Part shown: positions 46,728 to 56,791 of the stretch, one piece after another | Layout: each line of letters starts with the position of its first letter | Numbering within the stretch: position 1 is the first letter of the stretch | NCBI RefSeq assembly: GCF_900110225.1 | Contig: NZ_FOCW01000002.1 | Coordinates: forward strand, 124,001 to 188,000 | DNA: 64,000 nt | DNA from: Allobrachymonas denitrificans DSM 15123 | GTDB taxonomy: Bacteria; Pseudomonadota; Gammaproteobacteria; Burkholderiales; Burkholderiaceae_C | Direction of reading: 5' to 3' | Position numbers and translations under genes: made by a program | Notes under the pieces: generated by a model | Told to the model about the DNA's origin: nothing | Databases searched by the model: none | The model's input: only the letters and a program-made list of their open reading frames with translations

Positions 46728-49013
46728 CTACTCCGGCGCCAGCACCGCCTTCACCCGGCGGCTCTGTTCCACCAGATCGGCCGCATCCTCGCGCAGCGCA
46801 CGGATGCGGTGTTCCAGTACGTTGTGCACCTCGTGCGTGGCATGGGGCAGACGCTCCCCCTCAGGTTGCGCGGTTTCGGGCGCAGGCAACATGCCGTCGG
46901 CAGTGCCTTGCTGGTTTGCCCCCATCATCTCCGGAAGTTCCAGCACCTGCACCGGAGCGCAACTATCTTCCGACACACACAGAATCGTGCGCGCCTCTTC
47001 CACCAGCGCATGGGTCAGCACCATCGATTCCTGCATCTGCTGCCGGTAATCTGCCTGCCGCTGCAGCCAGGGCTGCCTGCGCAGCAGCATGCGCAGCGCC
47101 GCCACATGCGAAGTCATCAGGTAGGTGCGCACCAGCAGCCGGTTGATTTCGCTGATCCCGCGCTGGCGCACGCGTGGTTCGTCCAGCATGCGCAGCAGGG
47201 CAGCGTTCACGCCCGCAATCTCGTTGAGAAACTGCTTGCGCGAGAGCCGGTAGGCCTCGTCCTGGGTCACATCCCCCAGCAGCAGCGCGTGGCTTTCGCG
47301 CAGATAGCGGCGCGCGCCGTCAAACAGGCGCTGCAGCAGGCCGGGCAAGGCCTGGCGCTCCCAGTTGGGAAACACATAGGCAAACATCGTTGCGATCAGC
47401 ACCCCGAGCGCGGTATCCATCAGCCGCTCCATCACCAGGCCGGGGCCGCCCTGACTGGTGGTGAGGTGCAGCAGCACCAGCACGGTGAGCGTGGCCGCCG
47501 TAGCGGTATACACATAGCGCAGCTGCACAAAGGTGGACGACACCATCAGCGACAGATACAGTACCAGCAGCAACGGAAGCGTGCCTTGCACCACTTGCAG
47601 CACTACCGCCGCCACGATGCACCCCAGCACCGTCCCCAGCATCCGCTGGCGGCGCCGGTCGCGCGTCATGCTGTAGCTGGGCTTCATGATGATCACGATG
47701 GTCAGCATGATCCAGTAGGCATGCGCCTTGTAGGGCAGGGCCTGCACCAGCAGCAGCGCCGCCACCATGGCCAGACTAATGCGCAGCGCATAGCGGAAAA
47801 TCGGCGATTGCAGGTTCAGGTTGTGCTGCAGCAGATTCCAGTCGATGCGCGGACGCGAGACGAACAGCGTCATGTCGATGGCCGGCAGCTGCTCCGGCGA
47901 GCTGTGCGTGGCCGCATGCATCTGCTTGATGCGCGTGATGGTGTCCAGGATCTTGTAGTAGGTGGAGCGCAGCAGCAGAAACACATCGTCCGACACCGGC
48001 ACACTGTACTCGCCCTGTTCCATCAGGTGCAGCTCGAAGGCAATGGCGCGCTGCTCGGCCACATAGGTCACGGGCGACTCCGAAGGCAGCCCGCGCGTCA
48101 CGGCAAAGGCCACCGCCTCCACGTCACGCGTGGCCTTGGCAATCAGGTCGCGCAGGAACAGCATGATGTCGCTCTGCCCGAAGTGCTGGTGCAGCGCACG
48201 GTAGTCGGTATGCGTGCTGAGCACCTGCTCGTACACGTCCAGCATGCCCAGATGGATCTGGATCAGCCGCGCATCCTGCGGGCCCTGCAGCGGCTGCAGC
48301 ACCAGATCTCGCGCCGCCTGCTGGCGGTCGGCCAGCACCACCTGCTGCCGGATCAGCCGGGTGAACTGCTGCTCGATATCGGCACTGCGCTCGTAGAAAC
48401 CGCTCTTGATGTCGAAATAGCGCGCCAGCTCGAACAGGCATTCGGCCAGCACCTGCTGCTTGAGGCGGTGGCGCTGCCACCAGGCTACGCTCAGCGCGTA
48501 GACGAAATAGCACAGCCCGCCCAGAAAGAAGCTGGCGCACGTGGCCAGCGGGTCGGCCTTCTGCCCGATATGTTCCACCGACAGCGTCATCGCCAGCAGC
48601 ATGGCAAACTGCACCGGCATGGCCCGGTTGCCATACAGCAGCAGAAGGGCCGAGCCAAAGGTCAGCAGCACCATGCTCGCCGCCTGTGCCAGCGGCCACG
48701 GTGTCAGCATGCCAACCCACAGGGCGGCCAGGGTGTTGAGCAGCAGCGACACACCCAGTTCGCGCCTCTTGTAGCGCAAGGGGCCGAGCTGGTCGACCAG
48801 GGCCAGCGCCGCAGCCCCAAAGGCCGCCGCCATGGCCCAGCCAGGCGGCAGCAACGCCAGTGCTGCCAGCGCAATCAGCAGGATGCCGCTGCTGGTGCGC
48901 AATCCGGTCGACAGATAGTGGCTGAACCAGAAGGTACGCATGTCCAGCGCATACCGCATCGGCCCGGTCGTGTCCGGAACCAGCAGGGAGAGGATGCGGT
49001 CGCGCAGCAGCAT
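46728..49013 (-). CDS. FUSC/YccS-family inner-membrane protein
   Basis: A 761-residue protein with two blocks of about six membrane helices (residues ~40-170 and ~410-540) separated and followed by soluble helical regions. This is the YccS/FusC (aromatic acid efflux-like) duplicate layout. Membrane cues are LYGNRAMPVQFAMLLAMTLS and AYWIMLTIVIIMKPSYS, with the cytoplasmic RDRRRQRMLGTVLGC typical of FUSC_2. The ATG at 49013 lacks a close ribosome-binding site (CAGGAG is 13 bases away). The function is not established; no AaeA-type adaptor is adjacent. Confidence 0.88.
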   Translation of the reverse strand: MLLRDRILSLLVPDTTGPMRYALDMRTFWFSHYLSTGLRTSSGILLIALAALALLPPGWAMAAAFGAAALALVDQLGPLRYKRRELGVSLLLNTLAALWVGMLTPWPLAQAASMVLLTFGSALLLLYGNRAMPVQFAMLLAMTLSVEHIGQKADPLATCASFFLGGLCYFVYALSVAWWQRHRLKQQVLAECLFELARYFDIKSGFYERSADIEQQFTRLIRQQVVLADRQQAARDLVLQPLQGPQDARLIQIHLGMLDVYEQVLSTHTDYRALHQHFGQSDIMLFLRDLIAKATRDVEAVAFAVTRGLPSESPVTYVAEQRAIAFELHLMEQGEYSVPVSDDVFLLLRSTYYKILDTITRIKQMHAATHSSPEQLPAIDMTLFVSRPRIDWNLLQHNLNLQSPIFRYALRISLAMVAALLLVQALPYKAHAYWIMLTIVIIMKPSYSMTRDRRRQRMLGTVLGCIVAAVVLQVVQGTLPLLLVLYLSLMVSSTFVQLRYVYTATAATLTVLVLLHLTTSQGGPGLVMERLMDTALGVLIATMFAYVFPNWERQALPGLLQRLFDGARRYLRESHALLLGDVTQDEAYRLSRKQFLNEIAGVNAALLRMLDEPRVRQRGISEINRLLVRTYLMTSHVAALRMLLRRQPWLQRQADYRQQMQESMVLTHALVEEARTILCVSEDSCAPVQVLELPEMMGANQQGTADGMLPAPETAQPEGERLPHATHEVHNVLEHRIRALREDAADLVEQSRRVKAVLAPE

Positions 49014-49130
49014 GGGGGTGTTGCAACTCCTGAAACAGCGTACCCAAAGAAAGAGGCAGCAGTCCCGGGCGAGAGCTGCTGCCTGTCGATTGTGGCACGG
49101 GACTGCATGGCAGCCCGGGCAGGTGCGGTA

Positions 49131-49724
49131 TCAGCCCTTGATCAGGCCGTTCAGGCGGGCCGTGTGGATGGCTTGGGTACGGCTCTTCACGCCCAGACGG
49201 CGGAACAGGCGCCACAGGTGCACCTTGACCGTGTGCTCGCTGATGCCGAGGCGGTCGGCAATGTCACGGTTGCTCAGGCCCTGCTCCAGCGCAACCAGCA
49301 GCTGCGACTGGCGCTTGGAGAGCTTGCTGTTGGACAGCTCGGCTTCATCGCCCTCGGTCTCGGGCAGCATGAGCGAACGCAGGGCGGAGAACAGCGCCGG
49401 CGTAGGCGTCTGCTTGGACAGGTAGCCGTCCGCGCCGGCTTCCATGCACAGCGGTTCGTTCTCGTCGCCCGCCTGGTCGGCAATGGCAACCAGCTGCGAC
49501 TCGGGGTAGGCGCGCTTGACTTCGCGGATGCCCGAATGGCCGAGGGTGTCGCTCAGGGTGAGGTCCAGAAAAACGGTGGCGGGCTGGCCGTGCGACTTGA
49601 CGGCCTGGGGCAGGTCGCCAATGCGGTCGAGCTCGATCACTTCCTCGCCCGGCTTCAGACGGCGCAGCAGGTTGGCGAAAGCTTCACGGTAAAGCGGATG
49701 ATCTTCAATCAGGTAAACAGACAT
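49131..49724 (-). CDS. orphan LuxR/NarL-type response regulator
   Basis: A 197-residue two-component regulator. The receiver domain has the acidic pocket VYLIEDHPLY, phosphoacceptor Asp54 in VFLDLTLSD and Lys104 in GYLSKQTP. The C-terminal LuxR helix-turn-helix is LSKRQSQLLVALEQGLSNRD with HTVKVHLWRLFRRLGVKSRT. No histidine kinase is adjacent, so its partner is elsewhere. It lies next to the FUSC gene on the same strand (117 bp apart) and downstream of an AT-rich intergenic region with a notable palindrome. Confidence 0.93.
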   Translation of the reverse strand: MSVYLIEDHPLYREAFANLLRRLKPGEEVIELDRIGDLPQAVKSHGQPATVFLDLTLSDTLGHSGIREVKRAYPESQLVAIADQAGDENEPLCMEAGADGYLSKQTPTPALFSALRSLMLPETEGDEAELSNSKLSKRQSQLLVALEQGLSNRDIADRLGISEHTVKVHLWRLFRRLGVKSRTQAIHTARLNGLIKG

Positions 49725-49840
49725 GACTTAAATGAAATGGCCGCACTTTCAGATGCGATGGCCTGTAAATGTTTAACGTGGCCAAATCATAGAGTCAAAA
49801 GCATGGCATCCATTTGGATGATTATTCAAACACATTGGAA

Positions 49841-49864
49841 AAAAAGTGACAATTGTCAACTTTT
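49841..49864. promoter_or_regulatory. perfect palindrome in the AT-rich region before the response regulator
   Basis: TGACAATTGTCA (49847-49858) is a perfect 12-bp palindrome flanked symmetrically by A and T tracts. It lies ~120 bp before the regulator start, and its minus strand contains TTGACA and TTGTCA -35-like hexamers. A second inverted repeat, CATCCATTTGGATG, lies at 49807-49820. It may be an operator; no protein can be assigned. Confidence 0.5.
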
Positions 49865-49886
49865 GGATGGTTTGATTGAAATTATG

Positions 49887-50555
49887 TTAAGAAAACAGCA
49901 ATTTCAAGGGGGTGAGCAGGACTTCGAGTAGTCCATAGGTTGCGTTCATCAGCGGACGCATCCACAGGCTGCTGACAATTCCGGTCACCACCAGCGCCAT
50001 TACAATGAAAAATCCATACGGTTCGACGCGGGATAGTGCGTTGGCGGCATGGCGCGGCAACAGGCCGGCCAGCACGCGTCCGCCGTCCAGCGGAGGCAGC
50101 GGGAACAGGTTGAAGGCGAACATCACGATGTTGACCAGCACGCCGCCCTTGCACATCTGCAGGAAGAAGGGCTCGCTCACGCCCAGACCCAGCAGCACAT
50201 AGAGCAGGGCGCCCCAGAACAGGGCCTGGATCAGGTTGGAGGCAGGGCCGGCCAGGGCGACCCAGATCATGTCGCGCTTCGGATGGCGCAGCCGGTCGAA
50301 GCGTACAGGCACCGGTTTGGCATAGCCGAACAGGAAGGCGCCGGAGGTGGCGATGTAGAGGAACAGCGGCATCAGGATGGTGCCGAGCGGGTCGATATGC
50401 TTGAGCGGATTGAGCGTGACACGACCCAGCATCCACGCCGTGTTGTCGCCATAGTGGCGCGCCACATAGCCGTGCGCGGCCTCGTGCACAGTGATGGCAA
50501 ACAGCACCGGAATGGCGTAGATGGCGATGGTCTGGATGATGTTGGCGAGATCCAT
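49887..50555 (-). CDS. site-2 protease family (M50) membrane metalloprotease
   Basis: A 222-residue polytopic protease. The zinc motif HEAAH (His24, Glu25, His28) lies in the first helix, AIPVLFAITVHEAAHGYVAR. The second half has LFPLPPLDGGRVLAGLLP with the third ligand aspartate. It has no PDZ domain, unlike RseP. Its substrate is unknown. It is downstream of a YciO-PHP-ispB minus-strand run but separated by a terminator. Confidence 0.92.
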   Translation of the reverse strand: MDLANIIQTIAIYAIPVLFAITVHEAAHGYVARHYGDNTAWMLGRVTLNPLKHIDPLGTILMPLFLYIATSGAFLFGYAKPVPVRFDRLRHPKRDMIWVALAGPASNLIQALFWGALLYVLLGLGVSEPFFLQMCKGGVLVNIVMFAFNLFPLPPLDGGRVLAGLLPRHAANALSRVEPYGFFIVMALVVTGIVSSLWMRPLMNATYGLLEVLLTPLKLLFS

Positions 50556-50634
50556 GAAGGCTTTCGTTGACGGTCAGCAACAGTGATCGGCACACCGTTT
50601 GCCGGTTTTTACACCCGATTGATCCGTTCGTATC

Positions 50635-50661
50635 AAAAAAATTTCACGCCATTTCGGCGTG
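50635..50661 (-). terminator. Rho-independent terminator after the YciO-like gene
   Basis: On the minus strand CACGCC-GAAAT-GGCGTG forms a 6-bp stem followed by AAATTTTTTT. It lies 8 bp beyond the YciO-like stop codon. Confidence 0.85.
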
Positions 50662-50668
50662 GCAAGGC

Positions 50669-51304
50669 TCAGAGGCCCAGAATCGACGCGTCGCCGGCTC
50701 CCTGGCGCACCAGTTCGGGCGCGTCGCCCTTGCCCATGGGGGTCAGGTCGACCACGGTAGTGGGCAGGTGCGGGCAGGCGCCGCTGTCGATCACGCCGGC
50801 CACCTGCTTGTCGAGCAGGTCGGAGACTTCGGAGACGTCATGCAGGGGCTCGTCGCTGTCCGGCAGGAACAGGGTGGTGCTCAGCAGCGGGCCGTCGTGC
50901 TGTTCCAGCAGCGCCTGCAGCACCGCATGCTGCGGTACGCGCAGGCCGATGGTCTTGCGCGAGGGGTGGCTGAGGCGACGCGGCACTTCCTTGGATGCCT
51001 CCAGGATGAAGGTGAACGGGCCCGGTGTACCGAGCTTGAGCATGCGATACTGGCGGTTGTCCACGCGCGCATAGCTGGCCAGTTCGCTCAGGTCGCGGCA
51101 GATCAGGGTCAGCAGGTGCTTGTCGTCCATCTGGCGGATCTGGCGCAGGCGGTCACTCGCCGCCTTGTCGTCGATGTGGCACACCAGGGCGTAGCTGGAG
51201 TCGGTGGGAACCGCCAGCACTTCGCCGGCATCGAGCAGGGCAACCGCCTGCTTGATCATGCGCGGCTGGGGATTGAGGGGATGGATCTCGAAAATCTGGG
51301 CCAT
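50669..51304 (-). CDS. YciO/Sua5-like RNA-binding protein
   Basis: A 211-residue protein of the YrdC/Sua5/YciO fold, which in relatives makes threonylcarbamoyl-AMP for tRNA t6A. Motifs: VLAVPTDSSYALVCH, KHLLTLICRDLSELASYARV and TPGPFTFILEASKEVPRRLS, followed by TIGLRVPQH. The sequence follows YciO more than TsaC, so the enzymatic role is less certain. ATG 51304 (MAQIFEIHP) is the family-like start. It follows the PHP phosphatase on the same strand, 42 bp apart. Confidence 0.88.
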   Translation of the reverse strand: MAQIFEIHPLNPQPRMIKQAVALLDAGEVLAVPTDSSYALVCHIDDKAASDRLRQIRQMDDKHLLTLICRDLSELASYARVDNRQYRMLKLGTPGPFTFILEASKEVPRRLSHPSRKTIGLRVPQHAVLQALLEQHDGPLLSTTLFLPDSDEPLHDVSEVSDLLDKQVAGVIDSGACPHLPTTVVDLTPMGKGDAPELVRQGAGDASILGL

Positions 51305-51346
51305 GGGCAGAAAGGGGGCGGGTCTTGCGCCCGCCATCACGGAAAG

Positions 51347-52252
51347 TCAGGAAGAATGAACAGGGGCGCCGGCGCCTTCGGGCATGCGGATGCGGTGCCC
51401 CAGGTGCTGCCAGACCGGCGTCAGGCCGGAGGGCAGGGGCGGAAGCAGGCCAAGTTCCAGCCGGCTTTCGCCGGGAGAGTGGAAATCGCTGCCGCGCGAG
51501 GCATACAGCCCGAAATCCAGCGCCATCTGGCGATAGGTCTGGATTTCTTCGGGCGTATGGCTGCAGGTCACCACCTCCACGCCCTGGCCGCCAAGCTGGC
51601 GGAAGGTGCTGAACAGGGTGTGCTCCTGCTGCGGCGTGAAACCGTAGCGTGCCGGATGCGCAATGATGGCCATGCCGCCGGCATCGACGATCCAGCCCAC
51701 GGCCTGTTCCAGCGTGGCCCAGCGGTGCGGCACGAAGCCGGGCTTGCCTTCGGTCAGGTAGCGGCGAAACACATCGCCAATGTCGGTGCATGCCCCGATC
51801 TCGACCAGGTAGCGGGCGAAATGCGAGCGGGAAATCAGGTCCGGGTTGCCGACGTACTTCAGGGCACCTTCATAGGCGCCGGGAATGCCTACGGCCTCGA
51901 GCTGCTGGGCCATTTCACGCGCACGTTCCTCGCGCCCGCCGCGGGTGCGACGCAGGCCCTCGATCAGGGCTGGTTGCGCAGGATCGACTCCGAGGCCGAC
52001 GATATGCACCGTCTTGTCTGCCCAGGTCACCGAAATTTCCACGCCGGCGAGAAAGGGCAGGCCCAGGGCAGCAGCAGCAGACGCCGCGCGTTCGATTCCG
52101 TCCAGTTCGTCGTGGTCGGTCAGGGCCCACAGCTGTACGCCATTGGCATGGGCGCGTTCCGCCAGCCATTCGGGCGTTTGTGTGCCGTCGGACACGACCG
52201 AATGGCAGTGCAGGTCGGCGTTGAGGGTTGGGGAAAGGGTCAGTGTGGTCAC
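51347..52252 (-). CDS. PHP-domain phosphatase (YciV/TrpH-like)
   Basis: A 301-residue PHP metallophosphatase. The metal ligands are in NADLHCHSVVSDG, ALTDHDELDG, GVEISVTW, IAHPARYG and SRGSDFHSPGE. The YciV/TrpH branch acts as a 3',5'-nucleoside bisphosphate phosphatase or 5'-3' RNA exonuclease. In several bacteria it neighbours yciO, as here. The ATG at 52252 is consistent with the family. Confidence 0.9.
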   Translation of the reverse strand: MTTLTLSPTLNADLHCHSVVSDGTQTPEWLAERAHANGVQLWALTDHDELDGIERAASAAAALGLPFLAGVEISVTWADKTVHIVGLGVDPAQPALIEGLRRTRGGREERAREMAQQLEAVGIPGAYEGALKYVGNPDLISRSHFARYLVEIGACTDIGDVFRRYLTEGKPGFVPHRWATLEQAVGWIVDAGGMAIIAHPARYGFTPQQEHTLFSTFRQLGGQGVEVVTCSHTPEEIQTYRQMALDFGLYASRGSDFHSPGESRLELGLLPPLPSGLTPVWQHLGHRIRMPEGAGAPVHSS

Positions 52253-52289
52253 CTGTTCATTTTAGAGGCCGCAAAAACCCTGTCGTGCA

Positions 52290-53267
52290 TCAGGTCTTGC
52301 GGGACTGCAGCTGTTCGGCCAGCTGGCGCAGTGCCTGGGTGTAGGCGTTGTCGGGCAGCCCGGCCGTGGCGGCGATGGCGCGCTGGGCTTCGGCAGCCGC
52401 TGCGCGTCGCGCGCCTTCGAGTGCGCCGGTGCCGCGCACGATGGCGACAACAGCCTCCAGCGCATCGACCGAACCCTGCTCGATGGCATTGCGGATCACG
52501 GTGGCCTGCTCGGGCGTGCCCTCGCGCATGGCGATGATCAGCGGCAGGGTGGTCTTGCCCTCGCGCAGGTCATCGCCCAGGTTCTTGCCCAGATCTTCCA
52601 CCGTGCCTTCGTAATCCAGCACGTCGTCGATGATCTGGAACGCCGTGCCCAGGGCCTGGCCGTATTCGGCGCAGCGCTCTTCCTGTTCGGCATCGCAGCC
52701 GGCCAGCACGGCAGCCAGACGGGTGCTGGCCTCGAACAGCTTGGCGGTCTTGGAGCGGATCACATGCAGGTAGTCGGCCTCGTTCAGCGAGGCATCGTGC
52801 ATGTTCATCAGCTGCAGCACCTCGCCCTCGGAGATGATGTTGGTGGCATTGGCCAGAATGTCCATCACCCGCATGTTCTGCGTTTCGACCATCATCTGGA
52901 AGGAGCGCGAGTAGAGGAAGTCGCCCACCAGCACGCTGGCCGGGTTGCCAAAGCTGGCATTGGCCGTGGGGCGGCCGCGGCGCAGGGTGGACTCGTCGAC
53001 CACGTCGTCGTGCAGCAGAGTGGCCGTGTGGATGAACTCGACCACGGCTGCCAGGCTGTAATGCTGCTCGCCCTTGTATTCAAGTGCTTCCGCCATCAGC
53101 AGCAGCATGGCAGGACGCAGGCGCTTGCCTCCGGCAGAGATGATGTATTGCGACACCTGTGCCACCAGCGGCACGCCCGTCGTCAGGCGGTCATGGATGA
53201 CCCGGTCCACCTGCTGCATGGCAGGTGCAATCAGGGCTAGGGCAGTCGGGGGAGCAGAAGCAGACAA
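52290..53267 (-). CDS. ispB: polyprenyl (octaprenyl) diphosphate synthase
   Basis: A 325-residue trans-prenyltransferase that makes the ubiquinone side chain. The two aspartate-rich motifs are LLHDDVVDE and QIIDDVLDY, with GGKRLRPAMLLL near the start and NLGDDLREGKTTLPLI later. A TTG at 53267 is chosen because AGGA lies 8 bases upstream. An ATG at 53324 is in frame but has no ribosome-binding site. Chain length cannot be read from sequence. It is divergent from rplU, as in many proteobacteria. Confidence 0.92.
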   Translation of the reverse strand: MSASAPPTALALIAPAMQQVDRVIHDRLTTGVPLVAQVSQYIISAGGKRLRPAMLLLMAEALEYKGEQHYSLAAVVEFIHTATLLHDDVVDESTLRRGRPTANASFGNPASVLVGDFLYSRSFQMMVETQNMRVMDILANATNIISEGEVLQLMNMHDASLNEADYLHVIRSKTAKLFEASTRLAAVLAGCDAEQEERCAEYGQALGTAFQIIDDVLDYEGTVEDLGKNLGDDLREGKTTLPLIIAMREGTPEQATVIRNAIEQGSVDALEAVVAIVRGTGALEGARRAAAAEAQRAIAATAGLPDNAYTQALRQLAEQLQSRKT

Positions 53268-53347
53268 GATGATCGTCCTGGACGCGGAAATCGGAGAGCA
53301 GGGCCAGAACCGGATAGGGAGCATCCGGGCTGGGTATCTGGACGTTC

Positions 53348-53353
53348 ATTATA
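53348..53353 (-). promoter_or_regulatory. candidate -10 element (TATAAT) for ispB
   Basis: On the minus strand a perfect TATAAT lies ~80 bp before the TTG start of ispB, with no convincing -35. The 316-bp gap 53268-53583 contains this element and the rplU promoter; no gene was seen there. Confidence 0.4.
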
Positions 53354-53499
53354 GGGAGTGGACAGGCGGGCTTTTCTGGCGGGAGCGTGGCAAAGCAATA
53401 CTTTGCGGGTACTTTCTGCAGCCCGTGCATGCGGGGCCTGTCTGGCTGGTGCTGCAATGCGACAATTCTTGCTGATTGTGCTGCGCTGCACGAACGGCC

Positions 53500-53528
53500 T
53501 TGCCCTGCATGCAGAACCATAGTAGAAT
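53500..53528 (+). promoter_or_regulatory. sigma-70 promoter of rplU-rpmA
   Basis: TTGCCC (53500-53505) and TAGAAT (53523-53528) are separated by 17 bp, with the start of rplU 56 bp downstream, consistent with strong expression of ribosomal protein genes. Confidence 0.7.
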
Positions 53529-53583
53529 CATCGGCTTGCTGGAAATCCGTCCGGCAAGATTTCAATGTATTTGAGGTTTACAC

Positions 53584-53895
53584 ATGTACGCAGTCATAAA
53601 AACCGGTGGCAAGCAATATCGCGTTGCTGCTGGCGACAAGATCAAAGTAGAACAGATTGCTGCGGACGAAGGTAAAGAGATCACCATTGATCAGGTTCTG
53701 GCCGTCGGCAACGGCGACAGCCTGACTGTGGGTTCTCCCCTGGTTTCCGGCGCAACCGTGGTGGCCAAAGTGGTCGCCCATGGCAAACACGACAAGGTCC
53801 GCATCTTCAAGATGCGTCGCCGCAAGCACTATCAGAAGCGCCAGGGCCATCGCCAGCAGTTTACCGAGCTGGAAATTGCCTCCATCAACGCTTGA
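53584..53895 (+). CDS. rplU: 50S ribosomal protein L21
   Basis: A 103-residue ribosomal protein that binds 23S rRNA with L20. The start [20 protein letters not shown] and the C-terminal [20 protein letters not shown] are canonical. It is first in rplU-rpmA-obgE, preceded by a sigma-70 promoter. Confidence 0.98.
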   Translation: MYAVIKTGGKQYRVAAGDKIKVEQIAADEGKEITIDQVLAVGNGDSLTVGSPLVSGATVVAKVVAHGKHDKVRIFKMRRRKHYQKRQGHRQQFTELEIASINA

Positions 53896-53915
53896 TGCAC
53901 CAAGGAGAGTAACTC

Positions 53916-54176
53916 ATGGCACAGAAAAAAGGCGGCGGCTCTACGCGCAACGGGCGTGATTCCAAGCCCAAGATGCTGGGTGTGAAGGCATTCGGCGGCC
54001 AGCTGATCAGCGCTGGTTCCATCATCGTGCGTCAGCGCGGTACCCGTTTCCACGCTGGCAACAACGTGGGCGTGGGCAAGGACCACACCCTGTTCGCCCT
54101 GGTGGACGGCCACGTGTCCTTCGGTCAGCGCGGCGCGCTGAACAAGTCCGTGGTGGACATCACGCCTGCCGAATAA
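53916..54176 (+). CDS. rpmA: 50S ribosomal protein L27
   Basis: An 86-residue ribosomal protein reaching the peptidyl-transferase centre. The sequence [20 protein letters not shown] followed by [10 protein letters not shown] is typical, with the unprocessed N-terminus of proteobacterial L27. GGAGAG precedes the ATG, 20 bp after rplU. Confidence 0.98.
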   Translation: MAQKKGGGSTRNGRDSKPKMLGVKAFGGQLISAGSIIVRQRGTRFHAGNNVGVGKDHTLFALVDGHVSFGQRGALNKSVVDITPAE

Positions 54177-54217
54177 GCAGCGTATGCTCCCTGGGCCCGG
54201 CTCCGGTCTGGCCCCCG

Positions 54218-54245
54218 GCAAGCCCCGTCTTCGTGCGGGGCTTGC
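54218..54245 (+). terminator. terminator-like hairpin after rpmA
   Basis: GCAAGCCCCG (54218-54227) and CGGGGCTTGC (54236-54245) form a perfect 10-bp stem with an 8-base loop. The following GTGTTTCT is only weakly U-rich, so it may attenuate rather than stop transcription into obgE. Confidence 0.65.
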
Positions 54246-54337
54246 GTGTTTCTGGCCTCCAGAGCGGCCCATCCCCTACAATCAATGATTCAATGGTGCA
54301 GGCGTCTGCACCCGGGTGCGCCGTGCGCATCCCCTGA

Positions 54338-55537
<1,200 letters not shown>

Positions 55538-55591
55538 TCCCTGTGCGACCGCTGCGGCGGTCGCTTCTGCCACCCTCGCCGCTGTTTCACC

Positions 55592-56740
55592 ATGCCCTCC
55601 GACCAGACCCTGAGCCATCCCGCAGCCATGCTGCAGCAAGCCCGCCGCATCGTGGTCAAGGTGGGGTCCAGCCTGGTCACCAACGAAGGGCGCGGTCTGG
55701 ACGAGCAGGCCATTGGCGAATGGTGCCGCCAGCTGGCGGCATTGCGGGCCGAGGGCCGCGAAGTCATCATGGTGTCCAGCGGCGCCGTGGCCGAAGGCAT
55801 GAAGCGCCTGGGCTGGCAGACGCGCCCGCGCGAACTCAACGAATTGCAGGCCGCTGCCGCCGTCGGCCAGATGGGTCTGGCGCAGATGTACGAGACCAAG
55901 CTGCGTGAAAACGGCCTGGCATCCGCCCAGGTGCTGCTGACCCACGCCGACCTGGCCGACCGCGAACGCTACCTCAACGGCCGCTCCACGCTGGTGACGC
56001 TGCTCGAGCTTGGCGTGCTGCCAGTCATCAACGAGAACGACACGGTCGTCAATGACGAGATCAAGTTCGGCGACAACGACACGCTGGGCGCGCTGGTGGC
56101 CAACCTGGTCGAGGCGGACCTGCTGGTGATTCTGACCGACCAGAAGGGCCTGTTCAGCGCCGATCCGCGCAAGCACCCGGATGCCACGCTGGTGGCCGTG
56201 GGTCAGGCAGGCGATCCTGCGCTGGAAGCCATGGCTGGCGGTGCCGGCAGCGCCGTGGGCACGGGCGGCATGCTGACCAAGATCCTGGCGGCCAAGCGCG
56301 CGGCAGGCTCAGGCGCTAGCACCGTGATCGCCTGGGGCCGCGAGCCTGATGCGCTGCTGCGTCTGGTGCAGGGTGAAGTGGTCGGCACCGTACTGGTGGC
56401 GCCCACGCAGAAGCTGCAGGCGCGCAAGCAGTGGATGAAGGACCACCTCAAGCTGCATGGCTCGGTGGTGGTCGATGCCGGCGCGGCCGCCATGCTGCAG
56501 CAGGGCGGCAAGAGCCTGCTGCCGATCGGCATGACCGAAGTGCAGGGCGAATTCCGTCGTGGTGAAGTGATAGCCGTGCGCAATCCCGAAGGCGTGGAAA
56601 TTGCGCGCGGTCTGGCCAATTATTCCAGCTACGAGGCGCGCCAGCTGTGCCGCAAGCCGTCCAGCCAGTTCGAAGCGCTGCTTGGCTACAGCGCCGAACC
56701 CGAGATGGTGCACCGTGACAATATGGTGCTGAGCCGCTGA
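55592..56740 (+). CDS. proB: glutamate 5-kinase with PUA domain
   Basis: A 382-residue enzyme that phosphorylates glutamate for proline synthesis. The amino acid kinase domain shows [27 protein letters not shown] and [10 protein letters not shown], then [14 protein letters not shown] and [14 protein letters not shown]. The C-terminal PUA domain starts near [20 protein letters not shown]. The gene ends MVLSR, its TGA lying in the first unit of an octamer tandem repeat. It follows obgE by 54 bp; no proA is adjacent. Confidence 0.97.
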   Translation: MPSDQTLSHPAAMLQQARRIVVKVGSSLVTNEGRGLDEQAIGEWCRQLAALRAEGREVIMVSSGAVAEGMKRLGWQTRPRELNELQAAAAVGQMGLAQMYETKLRENGLASAQVLLTHADLADRERYLNGRSTLVTLLELGVLPVINENDTVVNDEIKFGDNDTLGALVANLVEADLLVILTDQKGLFSADPRKHPDATLVAVGQAGDPALEAMAGGAGSAVGTGGMLTKILAAKRAAGSGASTVIAWGREPDALLRLVQGEVVGTVLVAPTQKLQARKQWMKDHLKLHGSVVVDAGAAAMLQQGGKSLLPIGMTEVQGEFRRGEVIAVRNPEGVEIARGLANYSSYEARQLCRKPSSQFEALLGYSAEPEMVHRDNMVLSR

Positions 56741-56778
56741 GCCGCTGAGCCGCTGAGCCGCTGAGCCGCTGAGCCGCT
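56731..56778. repeat. six perfect tandem copies of GAGCCGCT
   Basis: An 8-bp unit is repeated six times without mismatch. It begins within the last codons of proB (stop at 56738-56740 in the first copy) and extends into the 51-bp convergent gap before the CNP1-like gene. Such perfect short repeats are prone to slippage. Copy-number change would not alter the proB product because the stop lies in unit one. Confidence 0.9.
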
Positions 56779-56791
56779 GCAGGCAGCTTGT

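Noticed and set aside
46809-49931. A 1040-codon open frame on the plus strand
   Set aside because: Antisense to the FUSC and response-regulator genes; Gln/His/Arg-rich composition is typical of a shadow frame.
56731-56778. Repeat block as a CRISPR array
   Set aside because: The unit is 8 bp with no spacers; it is a simple tandem repeat.
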